Positions 35,112 to 44,464 of a stretch of 64,000 nucleotides of DNA are shown piece by piece. Under the pieces are notes generated by a model, which saw only the letters and a program-made list of their open reading frames with translations, did not search any database and had not been told where the DNA came from. The first letter of the stretch is position 1; each line of letters opens with the position of its first letter. The position numbers were made by a program, and so were the translations under genes. Source of the DNA: Coriobacteriia bacterium (GTDB lineage Bacteria > Actinomycetota > Coriobacteriia > Anaerosomatales > Anaerosomataceae); NCBI GenBank assembly GCA_030651765.1, contig JAUSBY010000015.1, positions 1 through 64,000 of the forward strand. The letters are read 5' to 3'.

Positions 35112-35166
35112 CTTGTTCGTGCGCCGCGCGAGAACGCGCGGCCTGTTGGGGTTCGGGGGTGCTCAG

Positions 35167-38100
35167 ATGCGCAGGCGTCACGCGGTAGCCATACTTGCCG
35201 CAGCACTGGTCGCAGGGATGTTCGCGGTGCCGGACACAGCGGCTGCGGTCCTGGAGAACGAGTACGGGATGCGTTATGCGGGCCGCGCGGTGTGCGTGAA
35301 CTGTCACGCCGCCTCGGTCTACGGTGCTACGAGCCACGATGAGTTCGCGACGCCGGGAGCCGAGCCGAGCGCGGATCACATGTGGCCGGCGGGGCGCATC
35401 GGGGTCGGTCTCCAGCTCGAGCGCTCGGACATCGGCTTCACGCTCGGTGCGGGCACCGGCGCGCGCTCTTACCTGGTGAAGAACGCACTATCGCGGGTGC
35501 CCGTTGCCTACACCGAGGTGGCTGGCGAGGACCGCTACATGACATCGGTCCGGGCGTCTGTGGATGGCTTCGCCTCGGCGGATACCGTGGTGGTGGCCAC
35601 CGGCGAGGCGTTTCCGGACGCGCTCGGTGGGGCGGCGCTCGCGGGCGCGGTCGACGGCCCGCTGCTCCTGACGCGCACCGGCACCGTCCCCGCAGTCGTG
35701 ATCGACGAGATCGAGCGTCTCGGCGCGACGAAGATCTACGTGCTCGGCGGAGAGGCCGCCGTCGCGCCAGCCGCATTCGCACAGCTCGATGCACTCGGCG
35801 ATGCCGTGCGGCTGTCCGGCGGCAACCGGTACCAGACTGCCGCCGCAGTGGCTGCCGAGACCATCAAGGTCCTTGGAGGCGGCTACGGCGGTGCAGCTTT
35901 CATGGCCACCGGCACCAACTTCCCTGACGCGCTCGGTGCGTCCCCGATCATGTATGCCAAGGGTATGCCGCTCGTGCTCGTCGATGGTAGCGGCGCGTTC
36001 GTGCTGCCGTCTCAGGTGACGTCGGTCAAGGTACTCGGCGGCACCGGTGCGGTTCCCGCTTCCGTCGAGTCTGCGCTTGGCGCCAGACTCGACGGAAGAC
36101 TGCAAGGCGCCACTCGCTACGCAACGGCGGCCGCGGTGGCCGACTACGGCGTGTCTCTCGGTATGACGTGGAACGGCGTCGGCATCGTCACCGGTGAGAG
36201 CTTCCCGGACGCGCTCTCCGCCGGCCCGCTGTTGGGTTCCAAGAATGCCGTCATGCTGCTCTCCACGTCCGGGAATCTCGCTCCCGACGCTGCCGCGAAG
36301 CTTGCCACCAACAAGGGCGTGATCGCGAAGGCGACGTTCGTTGGCGGCACGGGTGCGCTTTCGGCCGCCACCCGCAACGAGGTCAGGGCGATCCTGACCG
36401 GTGTCGCGCCCGCCGGGACCAACCCGTTCGGGGTCTCGACACTCGAGTGGGATCCCGCGCACCCGGACCAGTGGGAGATGGGTCCTGAGGGCATCTCGGT
36501 GAACGCGTACACGTGCGGTGGCTGCCACCACCTTGGCTGGGTGGCTCAAGGGCTCCTGCCGACCGCCGGCAAGTTCATGGCCACCGCCACGACACCTGTG
36601 GTCAACGGCTGGGTGACCGACCCCGCCGGTCCCACGACGTCTCCCGAAAAGTACATCGCGGGCGCGTCCATCCAGTGCGAAGTATGCCACGGCACCGGCG
36701 AGGCCGGCGTTGAGGCCAACAACCACTGGGCGGGCTTCTCGAGCAACGTGAAGATCCTCAAGGGAACGCAGCTGCTCGACTCGCAGGTCTGCGGTCAGTG
36801 CCACGGGCGCTACAAGGGCGGCAACACGCGCGGCTACACTCCCGACCAGAATCTCCTGACCTTCGTCACGCCGTTCGGCTTCAGTGACATCCCCGCCGAG
36901 GAGAACTGGAACGGCGGGACCAACGCCGCCACCGGCAAGCCGTGGGACTTCTTCCCGAGCGGCCAGAATCGCACCATGAAGCACTCCTACTACTCGGAGT
37001 GGATCCTCTCGGCACACTCGTACCGCGGCCAGTACTACGGCGCTACGAACGACGCGCGCGTGACCCCGTATCAGAAGGTCGTCGGCGGCTACTATAGCGC
37101 CAAGACATCAGGGCTCAACTGCGCGAAGTGCCACACCGGCGAGGGTTACGCCAAGCGCAAGGGACTGGCGCTCATGACGCAGTTCGAGCCGACGGGTGAG
37201 AACGTCGGCTACATGGGCCAGGAGTGTGTCACCTGCCACATCCCGCACGGCGCGGACGCCGAGACCGGCATGGCCGTGCGTGAGCCGGATGCCGAACCCA
37301 CGCTTGCCGGCGTGACGATGACGAGCATCTGCGAGGACTGCCACAACTGGCAACTCGAGGTCGAGGGACGGCCGCTCGTGACCGCGCCTCTGCCCGTGAC
37401 CGCGTACGGCGCTCCGGCGAGGGACCTGAGTAGTCGCGGCGGATACAGCCACCCGACGCGCGAGATCTACAACGGTGTGGGCATGTTCGAGGTCGACGAC
37501 GCCGGGAAGTTCATGCCGGGCGTGGCCTGCGAGGACTGTCACATGCCGGCGACGAAGTCGGACTACCCCGACAAGACCGGTGTCGAGCGCCATGATGACC
37601 GCTCGTGGAAGCGCTACAGCCACCGAATGTTCATCATGGAGCCCGGTGACGCCGAGGAGTGGGGTCTCGCTCCGTGGGGCGACTCCTGCTCACCGTGTCA
37701 CGTCAGTCAGACGCAGCACGAGCTCCAGCAGGCCATCGAGCAGTGGCAGGATGAGGCGGCCCAGGCGGCGACCGTGGCCGCAGACGCGTACGCCGCCGCA
37801 TGGACCGCAGCCGACGATCCCGGTGCGCTTGAGGACCCCGACTCTGACGGCTTCGTCACCCTCATGGGCCGTGCCTACTACAACCAGCGTTCGTACCTGG
37901 GGGAGGGCTCGCTCGGCGCGCACAATCCCGCCTACATCGTGGCGGGCCTCAAGGCCGCCACGAAGATGGCCAAGTCGGTCAACGGCGTATTTGCGTTCGT
38001 TGACTCGGGCTCGGCGTTCCCCGGGGCCGACTACATCGTCGGCAACGTCAGGAACGGTGATGACACCGGCGCAGCCGGCGCCGAGATCGTCATCACGGTT

Positions 38101-38235
38101 GACGGCGTTTCCAGCACGGTGCTGAGCGATGCCAACGGCAACTTCGCGTTCCTGTTCGCTGACTCCGCTTCGATAGACGCGATCGCCTGGAAGCGCTGTA
38201 GCGATCCGGCGGCCGACCTCTACCCGTCCTTCTAG
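35167..38235 (+). CDS. Exported nine-heme cytochrome c with internal CWB2 cell-wall-binding repeats
   Basis: 1022 residues. A signal peptide (VAILAAALVAGMFAVPDTAA) is followed by heme motif 1 (CVNCH, residues 43-47). Residues ~115-425 then hold three CWB2-type cell-wall-binding repeats (RYMTSVRASV...ADTVVVATGEAFPDALGGAAL; RYQTAAAVAAE...FMATGTNFPDALGA; RYATAAAVADYG...IVTGESFPDALSA). Eight more CxxCH motifs follow from residue 450 (CGGCH, CEVCH, CGQCH, CAKCH, CVTCH, CEDCH, CEDCH, CSPCH). ACEDCHMP and the following His/Arg pattern recall NrfA/HAO-type multiheme cytochromes. The C-terminus has a carboxypeptidase-regulatory-like beta domain. ATG has GGGGGTG upstream. Likely a wall-anchored electron carrier or terminal reductase; substrate unknown. 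Confidence 0.93.
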   Translation: MRRRHAVAILAAALVAGMFAVPDTAAAVLENEYGMRYAGRAVCVNCHAASVYGATSHDEFATPGAEPSADHMWPAGRIGVGLQLERSDIGFTLGAGTGARSYLVKNALSRVPVAYTEVAGEDRYMTSVRASVDGFASADTVVVATGEAFPDALGGAALAGAVDGPLLLTRTGTVPAVVIDEIERLGATKIYVLGGEAAVAPAAFAQLDALGDAVRLSGGNRYQTAAAVAAETIKVLGGGYGGAAFMATGTNFPDALGASPIMYAKGMPLVLVDGSGAFVLPSQVTSVKVLGGTGAVPASVESALGARLDGRLQGATRYATAAAVADYGVSLGMTWNGVGIVTGESFPDALSAGPLLGSKNAVMLLSTSGNLAPDAAAKLATNKGVIAKATFVGGTGALSAATRNEVRAILTGVAPAGTNPFGVSTLEWDPAHPDQWEMGPEGISVNAYTCGGCHHLGWVAQGLLPTAGKFMATATTPVVNGWVTDPAGPTTSPEKYIAGASIQCEVCHGTGEAGVEANNHWAGFSSNVKILKGTQLLDSQVCGQCHGRYKGGNTRGYTPDQNLLTFVTPFGFSDIPAEENWNGGTNAATGKPWDFFPSGQNRTMKHSYYSEWILSAHSYRGQYYGATNDARVTPYQKVVGGYYSAKTSGLNCAKCHTGEGYAKRKGLALMTQFEPTGENVGYMGQECVTCHIPHGADAETGMAVREPDAEPTLAGVTMTSICEDCHNWQLEVEGRPLVTAPLPVTAYGAPARDLSSRGGYSHPTREIYNGVGMFEVDDAGKFMPGVACEDCHMPATKSDYPDKTGVERHDDRSWKRYSHRMFIMEPGDAEEWGLAPWGDSCSPCHVSQTQHELQQAIEQWQDEAAQAATVAADAYAAAWTAADDPGALEDPDSDGFVTLMGRAYYNQRSYLGEGSLGAHNPAYIVAGLKAATKMAKSVNGVFAFVDSGSAFPGADYIVGNVRNGDDTGAAGAEIVITVDGVSSTVLSDANGNFAFLFADSASIDAIAWKRCSDPAADLYPSF

Positions 38236-38256
38236 CGGCTTCTCGGCTGCGTTTCG

Positions 38257-38288
38257 CGGCCCCGGCACCCGTTGGGGTGCCGGGGCCG
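38257..38288 (+). terminator. Terminator hairpin after the nine-heme cytochrome gene
   Basis: Perfect 14-bp stem CGGCCCCGGCACCC / GGGTGCCGGGGCCG with a GTTG tetraloop, 22 bases after the stop codon. Followed by TCTGTCGT. Confidence 0.8.
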
Positions 38289-38377
38289 TCTGTCGTGCGG
38301 CGTGCGTTCGCGTCGGCGGTCGCGTAAAGTCGTATCGAACGTCTGCACAAATGTATACATCCTCGGAAGGAGCCGGC

Positions 38378-39388
38378 ATGATCAAGGTCGCGGTGTGGGG
38401 CACGGGCATGATGGGCCAGGGTCTGCTCGGGTTCCTCCTTGACCGGCCCAAGGACGTCGAGATCCTCGGCGCCATCGTCACCAACCCCGCCAAGGAGGGC
38501 AAGACCGTCGGTGAGCTGCTCGGTCGGCCGTGCGACGTGCGCATGACCACCGATGCCGCGGCGGTCCTCGCCGGGAAGCCCGACGTCGTGTGCATCTGCA
38601 CCCAGAGCAATCTGGACGAGGTCACCGACCAGGTGGAGGCGGCCGTACGCGCGGGCTCGAACGTGCTGTGCATCGCCGAGAAGCTCGCTTACCCGTGGGC
38701 AAGTGACGCCGAGTGGGCCGATCGCTTCGAGGAACTCGCGATGGAGCACGACGTCTCCATCCTCGGCACCGGCATCAACCCGGGCTTCATCCTCGACGCG
38801 CTCATCGTGGCATGGAGTTCGATCTGCCTGAAGATCGACCGCATCGAGGCCCAGCGCGTCAACGACCTCTCGCCGTTCGGACCCACCGTCATGGCGAGCC
38901 AGGGCGTGGGCACCACCGTCGAGGAGTTCGAGCGTGGCGTGGCCGATGGCACGATCGTAGGCCACATCGGCTTCCCCGAGTCCATCGGCCTTATCGCTGA
39001 CGCGCTTGGCTGGGAGATCGACGAGGTCATCGAGACGCGCGAGCCGATCGTCACGACCGTGCCGCGCGAGACGTCGCACATCAAAGTCGCCCCCGGCGAC
39101 GTGTGCGGCTGCAGGCACATCGGCCGCGGCTACAGCGGCGGCGAGCTCAAGATCGAGCTCGTCCACCCGCAGCAGATACATCCGGGGCTCGAGGGCGTGG
39201 ATACCGGCGACTACATCCGCATCGTCGGCGACCCGGACGTCCACATGGCCAACACCCCGGAGATCCCGGGCGGCAAGGGCACGTACGCGAGCACCGGCAA
39301 CTACATCCCGCTCATCGTGGACGCGCCAGCGGGTATCCTTACCGTGACCGACCTGCCGATTCCGCGGTTCTGGTCGCCGACGGCATAG
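38378..39388 (+). CDS. ord: 2,4-diaminopentanoate dehydrogenase (oxidative ornithine pathway)
   Basis: 336-residue NAD(P)-dependent dehydrogenase. An N-terminal Rossmann motif (VAVWGTGMMGQGLLGFL, residues 4-20) is followed by a dihydrodipicolinate-reductase-like catalytic domain. Converts (2R,4S)-2,4-diaminopentanoate to 2-amino-4-oxopentanoate with release of ammonia. Identity rests on the overall family pattern plus the two thiolase genes directly downstream. ATG 38378 preferred over 38351 because GGAAGGAG lies five bases before it. It is first of the ord-ortA-ortB unit. A ten-base palindrome ATGTATACAT lies at 38351-38360 in its leader. Confidence 0.92.
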   Translation: MIKVAVWGTGMMGQGLLGFLLDRPKDVEILGAIVTNPAKEGKTVGELLGRPCDVRMTTDAAAVLAGKPDVVCICTQSNLDEVTDQVEAAVRAGSNVLCIAEKLAYPWASDAEWADRFEELAMEHDVSILGTGINPGFILDALIVAWSSICLKIDRIEAQRVNDLSPFGPTVMASQGVGTTVEEFERGVADGTIVGHIGFPESIGLIADALGWEIDEVIETREPIVTTVPRETSHIKVAPGDVCGCRHIGRGYSGGELKIELVHPQQIHPGLEGVDTGDYIRIVGDPDVHMANTPEIPGGKGTYASTGNYIPLIVDAPAGILTVTDLPIPRFWSPTA

Positions 39389-39421
39389 GGTCCGTGACCG
39401 ACGGAGTGCGAGGGGTGCGCC

Positions 39422-39748
39422 ATGGCTGATGCGTTCCGCTGCAACGCGGGTGACTGGGTGGAGATCGAGCGGGTGTTGCTCGAGCCGTCCGAGCGGGCCT
39501 CGGGACTGCCCGAGGACACGGCGGCCCAGCCGCTGCGCGCGTGGGTGAAGGGTTTCGCGCTCGAGGGCGGTCTCATCGGCGACGAGATCGGCGTGGAGAC
39601 GATGACCGGCCGGATCGTGCGCGGGCATCTCTCGGCCGTCGCGCCGGGCTACACACACACCTTCGGCACGCCGTCGGCCGAGATCGTCTCGATCGGACGT
39701 GACCTGCGCGCACGCGTAGCCGCCTACCGCGCCAAGGCGGGTGAGTGA
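39422..39748 (+). CDS. ortA: 2-amino-4-oxopentanoate thiolase alpha subunit
   Basis: 108-residue small subunit of the PLP-dependent thiolase that cleaves 2-amino-4-oxopentanoate with CoA to acetyl-CoA and alanine. The sequence (DWVEIERVLLEPSERASGLP...HTFGTPSAEIVSIGRDLR) matches the OrtA family, which has no catalytic motif of its own. Its stop lies inside the first codons of ortB (eight-base overlap), as expected for an obligate heteromer. Confidence 0.9.
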   Translation: MADAFRCNAGDWVEIERVLLEPSERASGLPEDTAAQPLRAWVKGFALEGGLIGDEIGVETMTGRIVRGHLSAVAPGYTHTFGTPSAEIVSIGRDLRARVAAYRAKAGE

Positions 39749-41162
39749 CGTGACCACCCGCTACGAACAGGTCATGGCCCGCAAGGGCGAGATCATGGTC
39801 CGCGCGCTGGGCATGGACTACGCCGAGTTCGAGCGCAGCCCCATCGCGTTCGACTACGAGGGCATGATGGGCGCGCACGGCTACTCGCTCGATGACATCC
39901 GCGGCATCCAGGCGGCTGCGGGAGTCGGGACGACGCCGCTGCTCGAACTCCGTAACCTGACCGATCTCGTGCGGTCCTACGCCGAGCCGGGATTCGGCGC
40001 GCGCCTGTTCGTGAAGGACGAAGCCGCCAACATGGCCGGCTCGTTCAAGGACCGGCGGGCTTCCATGAGCATCCATGTGGCCGCTGAGAAAGGCTACGCA
40101 GGCGTGATCGCCGCAACCTCGGGCAACTACGGTGCGGCGGTGGCGAGTCAGGCCGCGCGCGCGGGCCTGAAGTGCATCATCTGCCAGGAGACGTTCGACT
40201 CACGCCACATCGGCCAGCCGGAGATCGTCGAGAAGTCGCGCCTGTGCGAGGCGTTCGGCGCCGAGGTCATCCAGATGTCCGTCGGCCCCGAGCTCTTCTT
40301 CCACATGCTCGAGTTGCTGGATGAGACCGGGTACCTCTCGGCCTCGCTCTATTCACCGTTTGGCGTCTCGGGCATCGAGACGCTCGGCGCGGAGCTCGCC
40401 GAGGAGATGACGGCACTCACCGGGGCACCACCGACGCACGTGGTGGTGACGCATGCGGGCGGCGGCAACACCACCGGCACCGCGCGGGGTCTGAAGCGCG
40501 CCGGCGCCACCGCGACCGAGATCGTCAGCGCGAGTGTGGACCTGTCGGGTCTGCACATGGCGAGCGACACCGACTTCAACCGCAAGAGCTTCACCACGGG
40601 CCACACCGGCTTCGGCGTGCCGTTCGCCACATGGCCCGACCGCGCGGACGTGCCGCGCAACGCTGCGCGCTCGCTGCGGTACATGGACCGATATCTCACC
40701 GTCACGCAAGGCGAGGTCTTCTATGTGACCGAGGCACTCGCCAAGCTCGAGGGCCTCGAGCGCGGGCCGAGCGGCAACACGGCGATCGCCGCGGCGATGT
40801 CGCTTGCGCGCGACCTGCCGCGGGATGCCACCGTGGTCGTGCAGGAGACCGAATACACGGGCGCCGGCAAACACCACTGGTCGCAACTGGCGTTCGCGCG
40901 CGAGCAGGGTGTCGAGGTCCGCGCGGGCGACCCGGCCGACAACGTTCCCGGCACGGTGATCGTCATCCCCGAGCGTCCCGAGCAGATCCGTGCCAAGGAC
41001 TTCGATCTGTCTAAGATGCACCGCTCGTACGTTCGCAACGCGCTTGCCCACGCCCCCGAGGGTTACGAGCCCACGCCCGCCGATGTCGTCTTCCTCGCCG
41101 AGGACAGCAACACGTCGCCGGCGATCGTCAAGGAGATCATCGCGGGGCTCAAGGAGCGCTAA
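39741..41162 (+). CDS. ortB: 2-amino-4-oxopentanoate thiolase beta subunit (PLP-dependent)
   Basis: 473-residue fold-type II PLP enzyme related to threonine synthase. The PLP lysine is in MAGSFKDRR (about residue 101). A phosphate-binding glycine loop (SGNYGAAVASQAA) and the second Gly-rich loop THAGGGNTTG follow. With OrtA it performs the thiolytic cleavage that ends the oxidative ornithine pathway, giving acetyl-CoA and D-alanine. GTG start at 39741 overlaps ortA; a second GTG at 39750 is an alternative. The gene ends 11 bases from the convergent sensor kinase gene, with no visible terminator. Confidence 0.93.
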   Translation: MSDVTTRYEQVMARKGEIMVRALGMDYAEFERSPIAFDYEGMMGAHGYSLDDIRGIQAAAGVGTTPLLELRNLTDLVRSYAEPGFGARLFVKDEAANMAGSFKDRRASMSIHVAAEKGYAGVIAATSGNYGAAVASQAARAGLKCIICQETFDSRHIGQPEIVEKSRLCEAFGAEVIQMSVGPELFFHMLELLDETGYLSASLYSPFGVSGIETLGAELAEEMTALTGAPPTHVVVTHAGGGNTTGTARGLKRAGATATEIVSASVDLSGLHMASDTDFNRKSFTTGHTGFGVPFATWPDRADVPRNAARSLRYMDRYLTVTQGEVFYVTEALAKLEGLERGPSGNTAIAAAMSLARDLPRDATVVVQETEYTGAGKHHWSQLAFAREQGVEVRAGDPADNVPGTVIVIPERPEQIRAKDFDLSKMHRSYVRNALAHAPEGYEPTPADVVFLAEDSNTSPAIVKEIIAGLKER

Positions 41163-41173
41163 ACGGGCCTCGC

Positions 41174-43894
41174 TTACACGTCCGTGTGCGGGTCGATGGG
41201 GAGCACGACGGTGAACGTCGACCCGTGACCGACGCGGCTTCTCAGCAGGATGGACCCGCCGAGCAGCTCGGCGAGCCGACGCGAGATGGCCAGCCCGAGA
41301 CCGGTGCCCTCCTTGTCGGGCGCCGAAGGGCCGATCGCCTGCACGAACTCGCCAAAGATGCGGTCGTGGTCCTGTGACCTGATGCCCGGGCCGGTGTCGA
41401 TGACGCTGATCCCGAGGGTGTCCGTACCCAGCATCCGCACGCGGACGCTGATGCCGCCGCGCTCGGTGAACTTCACGGCGTTTCCGAGCAGGTTCAGCAG
41501 GATCTGTCCGACACGCATGCTGTCCGAGGGGAAGACCGACAGGTCGAGCCCGTCGGCGATCTCGAGGTCCAGTGACAGTCCCTTGCGCTCGGACTCCGGT
41601 CTCACCGATTCGACGAGCTCGCCCACGAGCTTCTCGAGATCGAACGGCTCGATCTCGACCTGCACCCGGCCGGCCTCGATACGCGACAGGTCCAGGATGT
41701 CGTTGATGAGGGCCAGCAGGTGGCGTCCCGACTGGTCGATCATCTCGAGTTGACGCCGCTGCTCCTCGTTCAGGTCCCCTGTCAGGCCAGAAAGCATAAG
41801 GCCCGAGAAGCCGATGATCGAGTTGAGCGGTGTTCGGAGCTCGTGGCTCATCGCGCGCAGGAAGCGGGACTTGGCGTCGTTTGCCGAGGTGAGGCGTCGG
41901 TTGGCGTCTGCGAGTTCGTCGGAAGTGGCTTGCAGCACGTCGTTGGCGGTCGTGAGCTCTTCCGTCGTCGCCTGGAGCTCCTCGTTGATGGCGGTCAGCT
42001 CTTCGTTGGCCGCGTGGAGTTCTTCGTTCGCAGTCTGCAGCGCCTGCGTGCGCTCCTCGACCAGCTGCTCGAGTTGCTCGGCGTGCTGTTCGAGCTCCCG
42101 CCGGAGCGCTGTACGCTCGGTCACATCCCGGAAGACGACGGCAAACTGCCCTTCGCGCGGGCTGAACGCAAACACCTCGAAGTCCTTGCCGAGTTCCGCC
42201 GAGTGTGACTCGAACTCGACCGGCGTGCCGGTGAGCGCGACTGCACCGTAGCGCTCAATCCACTCCGGCTCTGTCCCGGGCAGGACTTCGAGTACTCGTT
42301 TGCCGACCATGCTGCTGGCCTCCATGCCGGTCAGGCGCTCGAATGCGGGGTTGACGGAGATGAAGCGGTAATCGCACGGCGCGCCGTCTTCGTCCACTAT
42401 CACCTCGTGGACCGCGAAACCGTCGAGTATATTGTCGAAGAGTTCACGGTAGCGCTGCGCGCTCTCCCTCAGGATCTCGCGTGCCGTGCGTTCGTCGGTC
42501 TGGTCGCGGAACACGATGACCACGCCGACGATCGTGCCCGCTTCATCGCGGATCGGCGCTCCACTCTCGCCGATGGGCCGAACCGTGCCGCCGCGGGAGA
42601 CCAGCATGACCTGACCGTCGATCGAGCAGACGTCGCCGACATCGAGCACCTTGGAGACAGGGCACGGGGCCGCCTCGCCGGACTCCCCATCCCGGACGTC
42701 GAACACCGCACCGATCGGTCGTCCGATCGCTTCGGACTCCGGCCACCCCGTAAGGCGTGCCGCCACCGGGTTGATGAACTGGATCAGTCCGGCGGCATCG
42801 GTGGCGATGACGCCATCACCGATGCTTGCCAGTGTCACGCCGAGCCGGGCCTCGGCCACCCTGAGCGAACGTTCGGTCTCCAGGGTGTCGAGAAGATGAG
42901 AACTCCTCGCCCGCTGCCAGAAGTAGGCGGGCGCGCCGATGGCGCTGGCGATGAGCGTTGCCAGCACGAGGATGAGAAGTGTTGCGCGCACGCGCCACGC
43001 GGCAAAGGCCTCCTCGGTGTCGACCTTGGCGATCATGAGCCACGATGAGCCGGGGATCTCGGCCAGGTACGCGATCACCGGCTGGCCCCGGTAGTCGATG
43101 CCCTCCACGATGCCGCGCTCGCCCAGGACCGCCTTGACTGCGGGGGCGTCCACCCGGGTGATAGGCAGGCGGAAGGACATCGCGGCGCCGGTCAGGTGGC
43201 GCACCTCGTTGAGGAAGACCACCTCCGGGCCGTCGCGTCGGACGAGGAGCGTCTCGGCGGTCCTGCTCGCGGTGGGCCACGTCTGGACGCGCGGATAGAG
43301 GAAGTCACGTGTGTCGGCGCGCAGGATGATCGCGCCCGCGGGTCGGGGTGTGTCGACGCCGTCGGGCGACGTGATGTGCACGGGCGCGATCACATCGATG
43401 TGCGCGCCAGACGCGTTCGGATACGGGGTGAGCTCGGTCAGCACCGGGGTCTTACCGTACATGGCGCTCCGCAGGTCGAGCCGTTCGCCGGCGCCGAGTG
43501 GCAGCGGGTCCTCGCCCGTGCTCAGGAGGATGGTGCCGCTCGTGTCGACCAGTATCACGTCGCGGTAGCGGTCCCCGTAGCGCAGCGACTCCAGCGTTTC
43601 GACGAGTGGCTCGGCCGTCTCGGGGGTCGGGTTGGCCAGCCACTGGCCGAGCAATGCCTTGAATTCCGGAGCGGCGGTGACGCGCACGCCGTCGGCGAGG
43701 CGGTCGGCGCGCCAGATGGCGATATCATCGGCCTTCAGAGATGCGATGGTCCGGAGTTCCGACTCGGCCCGCTCGCGAAGGGAGCTCTCCTGGTCGTGGT
43801 AGATCCAGGTGCCGGTCGCAGTGATAGCGAGAACCGCGACGATCACGTTGAGTATGAGCCATCGAGGCGTTCTGCTGTATGGCTGGACGGCCAT
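41174..43894 (-). CDS. Orphan membrane sensor histidine kinase with two PAS domains
   Basis: 906 residues. Two membrane helices (about 14-34 and 305-330) enclose a Cache-like extracellular sensor. Two PAS domains follow (about 345-480 and 490-620). A long coiled coil of repeated Glu-Glu-Leu heptads (EELHAANEELTAINEELQAT) leads to HisKA with the phospho-histidine in MSHELRTPLNSIIGFS, then HATPase_c with N box LLGNAVKF and G boxes DTGPGI and GTGLGL. ATG 43894 is preferred: an upstream ATG at 43942 lies inside the predicted -10 (43938-43943). No response regulator is adjacent. Convergent with ortB, so it might regulate the ornithine genes, but that is not shown. Confidence 0.9.
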   Translation of the reverse strand: MAVQPYSRTPRWLILNVIVAVLAITATGTWIYHDQESSLRERAESELRTIASLKADDIAIWRADRLADGVRVTAAPEFKALLGQWLANPTPETAEPLVETLESLRYGDRYRDVILVDTSGTILLSTGEDPLPLGAGERLDLRSAMYGKTPVLTELTPYPNASGAHIDVIAPVHITSPDGVDTPRPAGAIILRADTRDFLYPRVQTWPTASRTAETLLVRRDGPEVVFLNEVRHLTGAAMSFRLPITRVDAPAVKAVLGERGIVEGIDYRGQPVIAYLAEIPGSSWLMIAKVDTEEAFAAWRVRATLLILVLATLIASAIGAPAYFWQRARSSHLLDTLETERSLRVAEARLGVTLASIGDGVIATDAAGLIQFINPVAARLTGWPESEAIGRPIGAVFDVRDGESGEAAPCPVSKVLDVGDVCSIDGQVMLVSRGGTVRPIGESGAPIRDEAGTIVGVVIVFRDQTDERTAREILRESAQRYRELFDNILDGFAVHEVIVDEDGAPCDYRFISVNPAFERLTGMEASSMVGKRVLEVLPGTEPEWIERYGAVALTGTPVEFESHSAELGKDFEVFAFSPREGQFAVVFRDVTERTALRRELEQHAEQLEQLVEERTQALQTANEELHAANEELTAINEELQATTEELTTANDVLQATSDELADANRRLTSANDAKSRFLRAMSHELRTPLNSIIGFSGLMLSGLTGDLNEEQRRQLEMIDQSGRHLLALINDILDLSRIEAGRVQVEIEPFDLEKLVGELVESVRPESERKGLSLDLEIADGLDLSVFPSDSMRVGQILLNLLGNAVKFTERGGISVRVRMLGTDTLGISVIDTGPGIRSQDHDRIFGEFVQAIGPSAPDKEGTGLGLAISRRLAELLGGSILLRSRVGHGSTFTVVLPIDPHTDV

Positions 43895-43937
43895 CTCGCC
43901 CTGTCCCGTCTCGCTTGTGGCGACCGTAAGGCTTTCT

Positions 43938-43943
43938 AGCATA
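43938..43943 (-). promoter_or_regulatory. Probable -10 element for the sensor kinase gene
   Basis: TATGCT on the minus strand, 43 bases upstream of the chosen start codon, in the 120-base gap after the FHA-like gene. Supports the downstream kinase start. Confidence 0.3.
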
Positions 43944-44014
43944 GCAACAAGTCCCGGTCCGTGTGTTGCGCGAACGTCGCGACATCGGATACGAAGGACC
44001 TGGCCCCGGCTCTC

Positions 44015-44464
44015 TCAGTCGAGCCAGCGGCGGCACCTTTCGCAGCGGGTGGCGCCCGGCGGGTTGACCAGTCCGCAGTCGGAACACATCGGCCCGACCT
44101 CGGTGGGGTTCGCGGAGCTCGTCGTGCCGACGGCTGCCGCGGCCACCACGCTCGGTTCGGGCAGTTCACCGACGCACAGCCACAGATCGACGCCGCCGAG
44201 CCGGATGAACGCCGGCAACGTGACCCCGTCGGCGCTTCGGCCGGTGCGACCGGCGTACTCGAAGTCGGTGTCGGACGCGATCGTCGCCGACCCTCCCTCT
44301 GCTGTGACCGTGATACTCGCGAGCTCGGGCACGTTCGGCTCGCCGGCGAGCGGGAGGTTGGCCGCCCCCCGCGACCCGATCGTGAGCGTTCCCGACTCGG
44401 AGCGCGCGGACTCTCCGTCGTTGGGACCCGAGCAGACCTCTACGGTGACCGTCTTGGGGCTCAT
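44015..44464 (-). CDS. FHA-like protein with C-terminal zinc ribbon, coupled to a Clp unfoldase
   Basis: 149 residues. Residues ~1-100 form a beta-rich domain that starts like an FHA or type III secretion-like beta-sandwich (VTVEVCSGPNDGESARSESG; LTIGSRGAANLPL), although the usual FHA Arg/Ser/His set is incomplete. The last 25 residues are a zinc ribbon with two CxxC pairs (CSDCG, CERC). Start ATG overlaps the Clp stop by four bases. A phosphothreonine reader or substrate adaptor for the unfoldase would fit this arrangement, but this is inference. Confidence 0.65.
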   Translation of the reverse strand: MSPKTVTVEVCSGPNDGESARSESGTLTIGSRGAANLPLAGEPNVPELASITVTAEGGSATIASDTDFEYAGRTGRSADGVTLPAFIRLGGVDLWLCVGELPEPSVVAAAAVGTTSSANPTEVGPMCSDCGLVNPPGATRCERCRRWLD

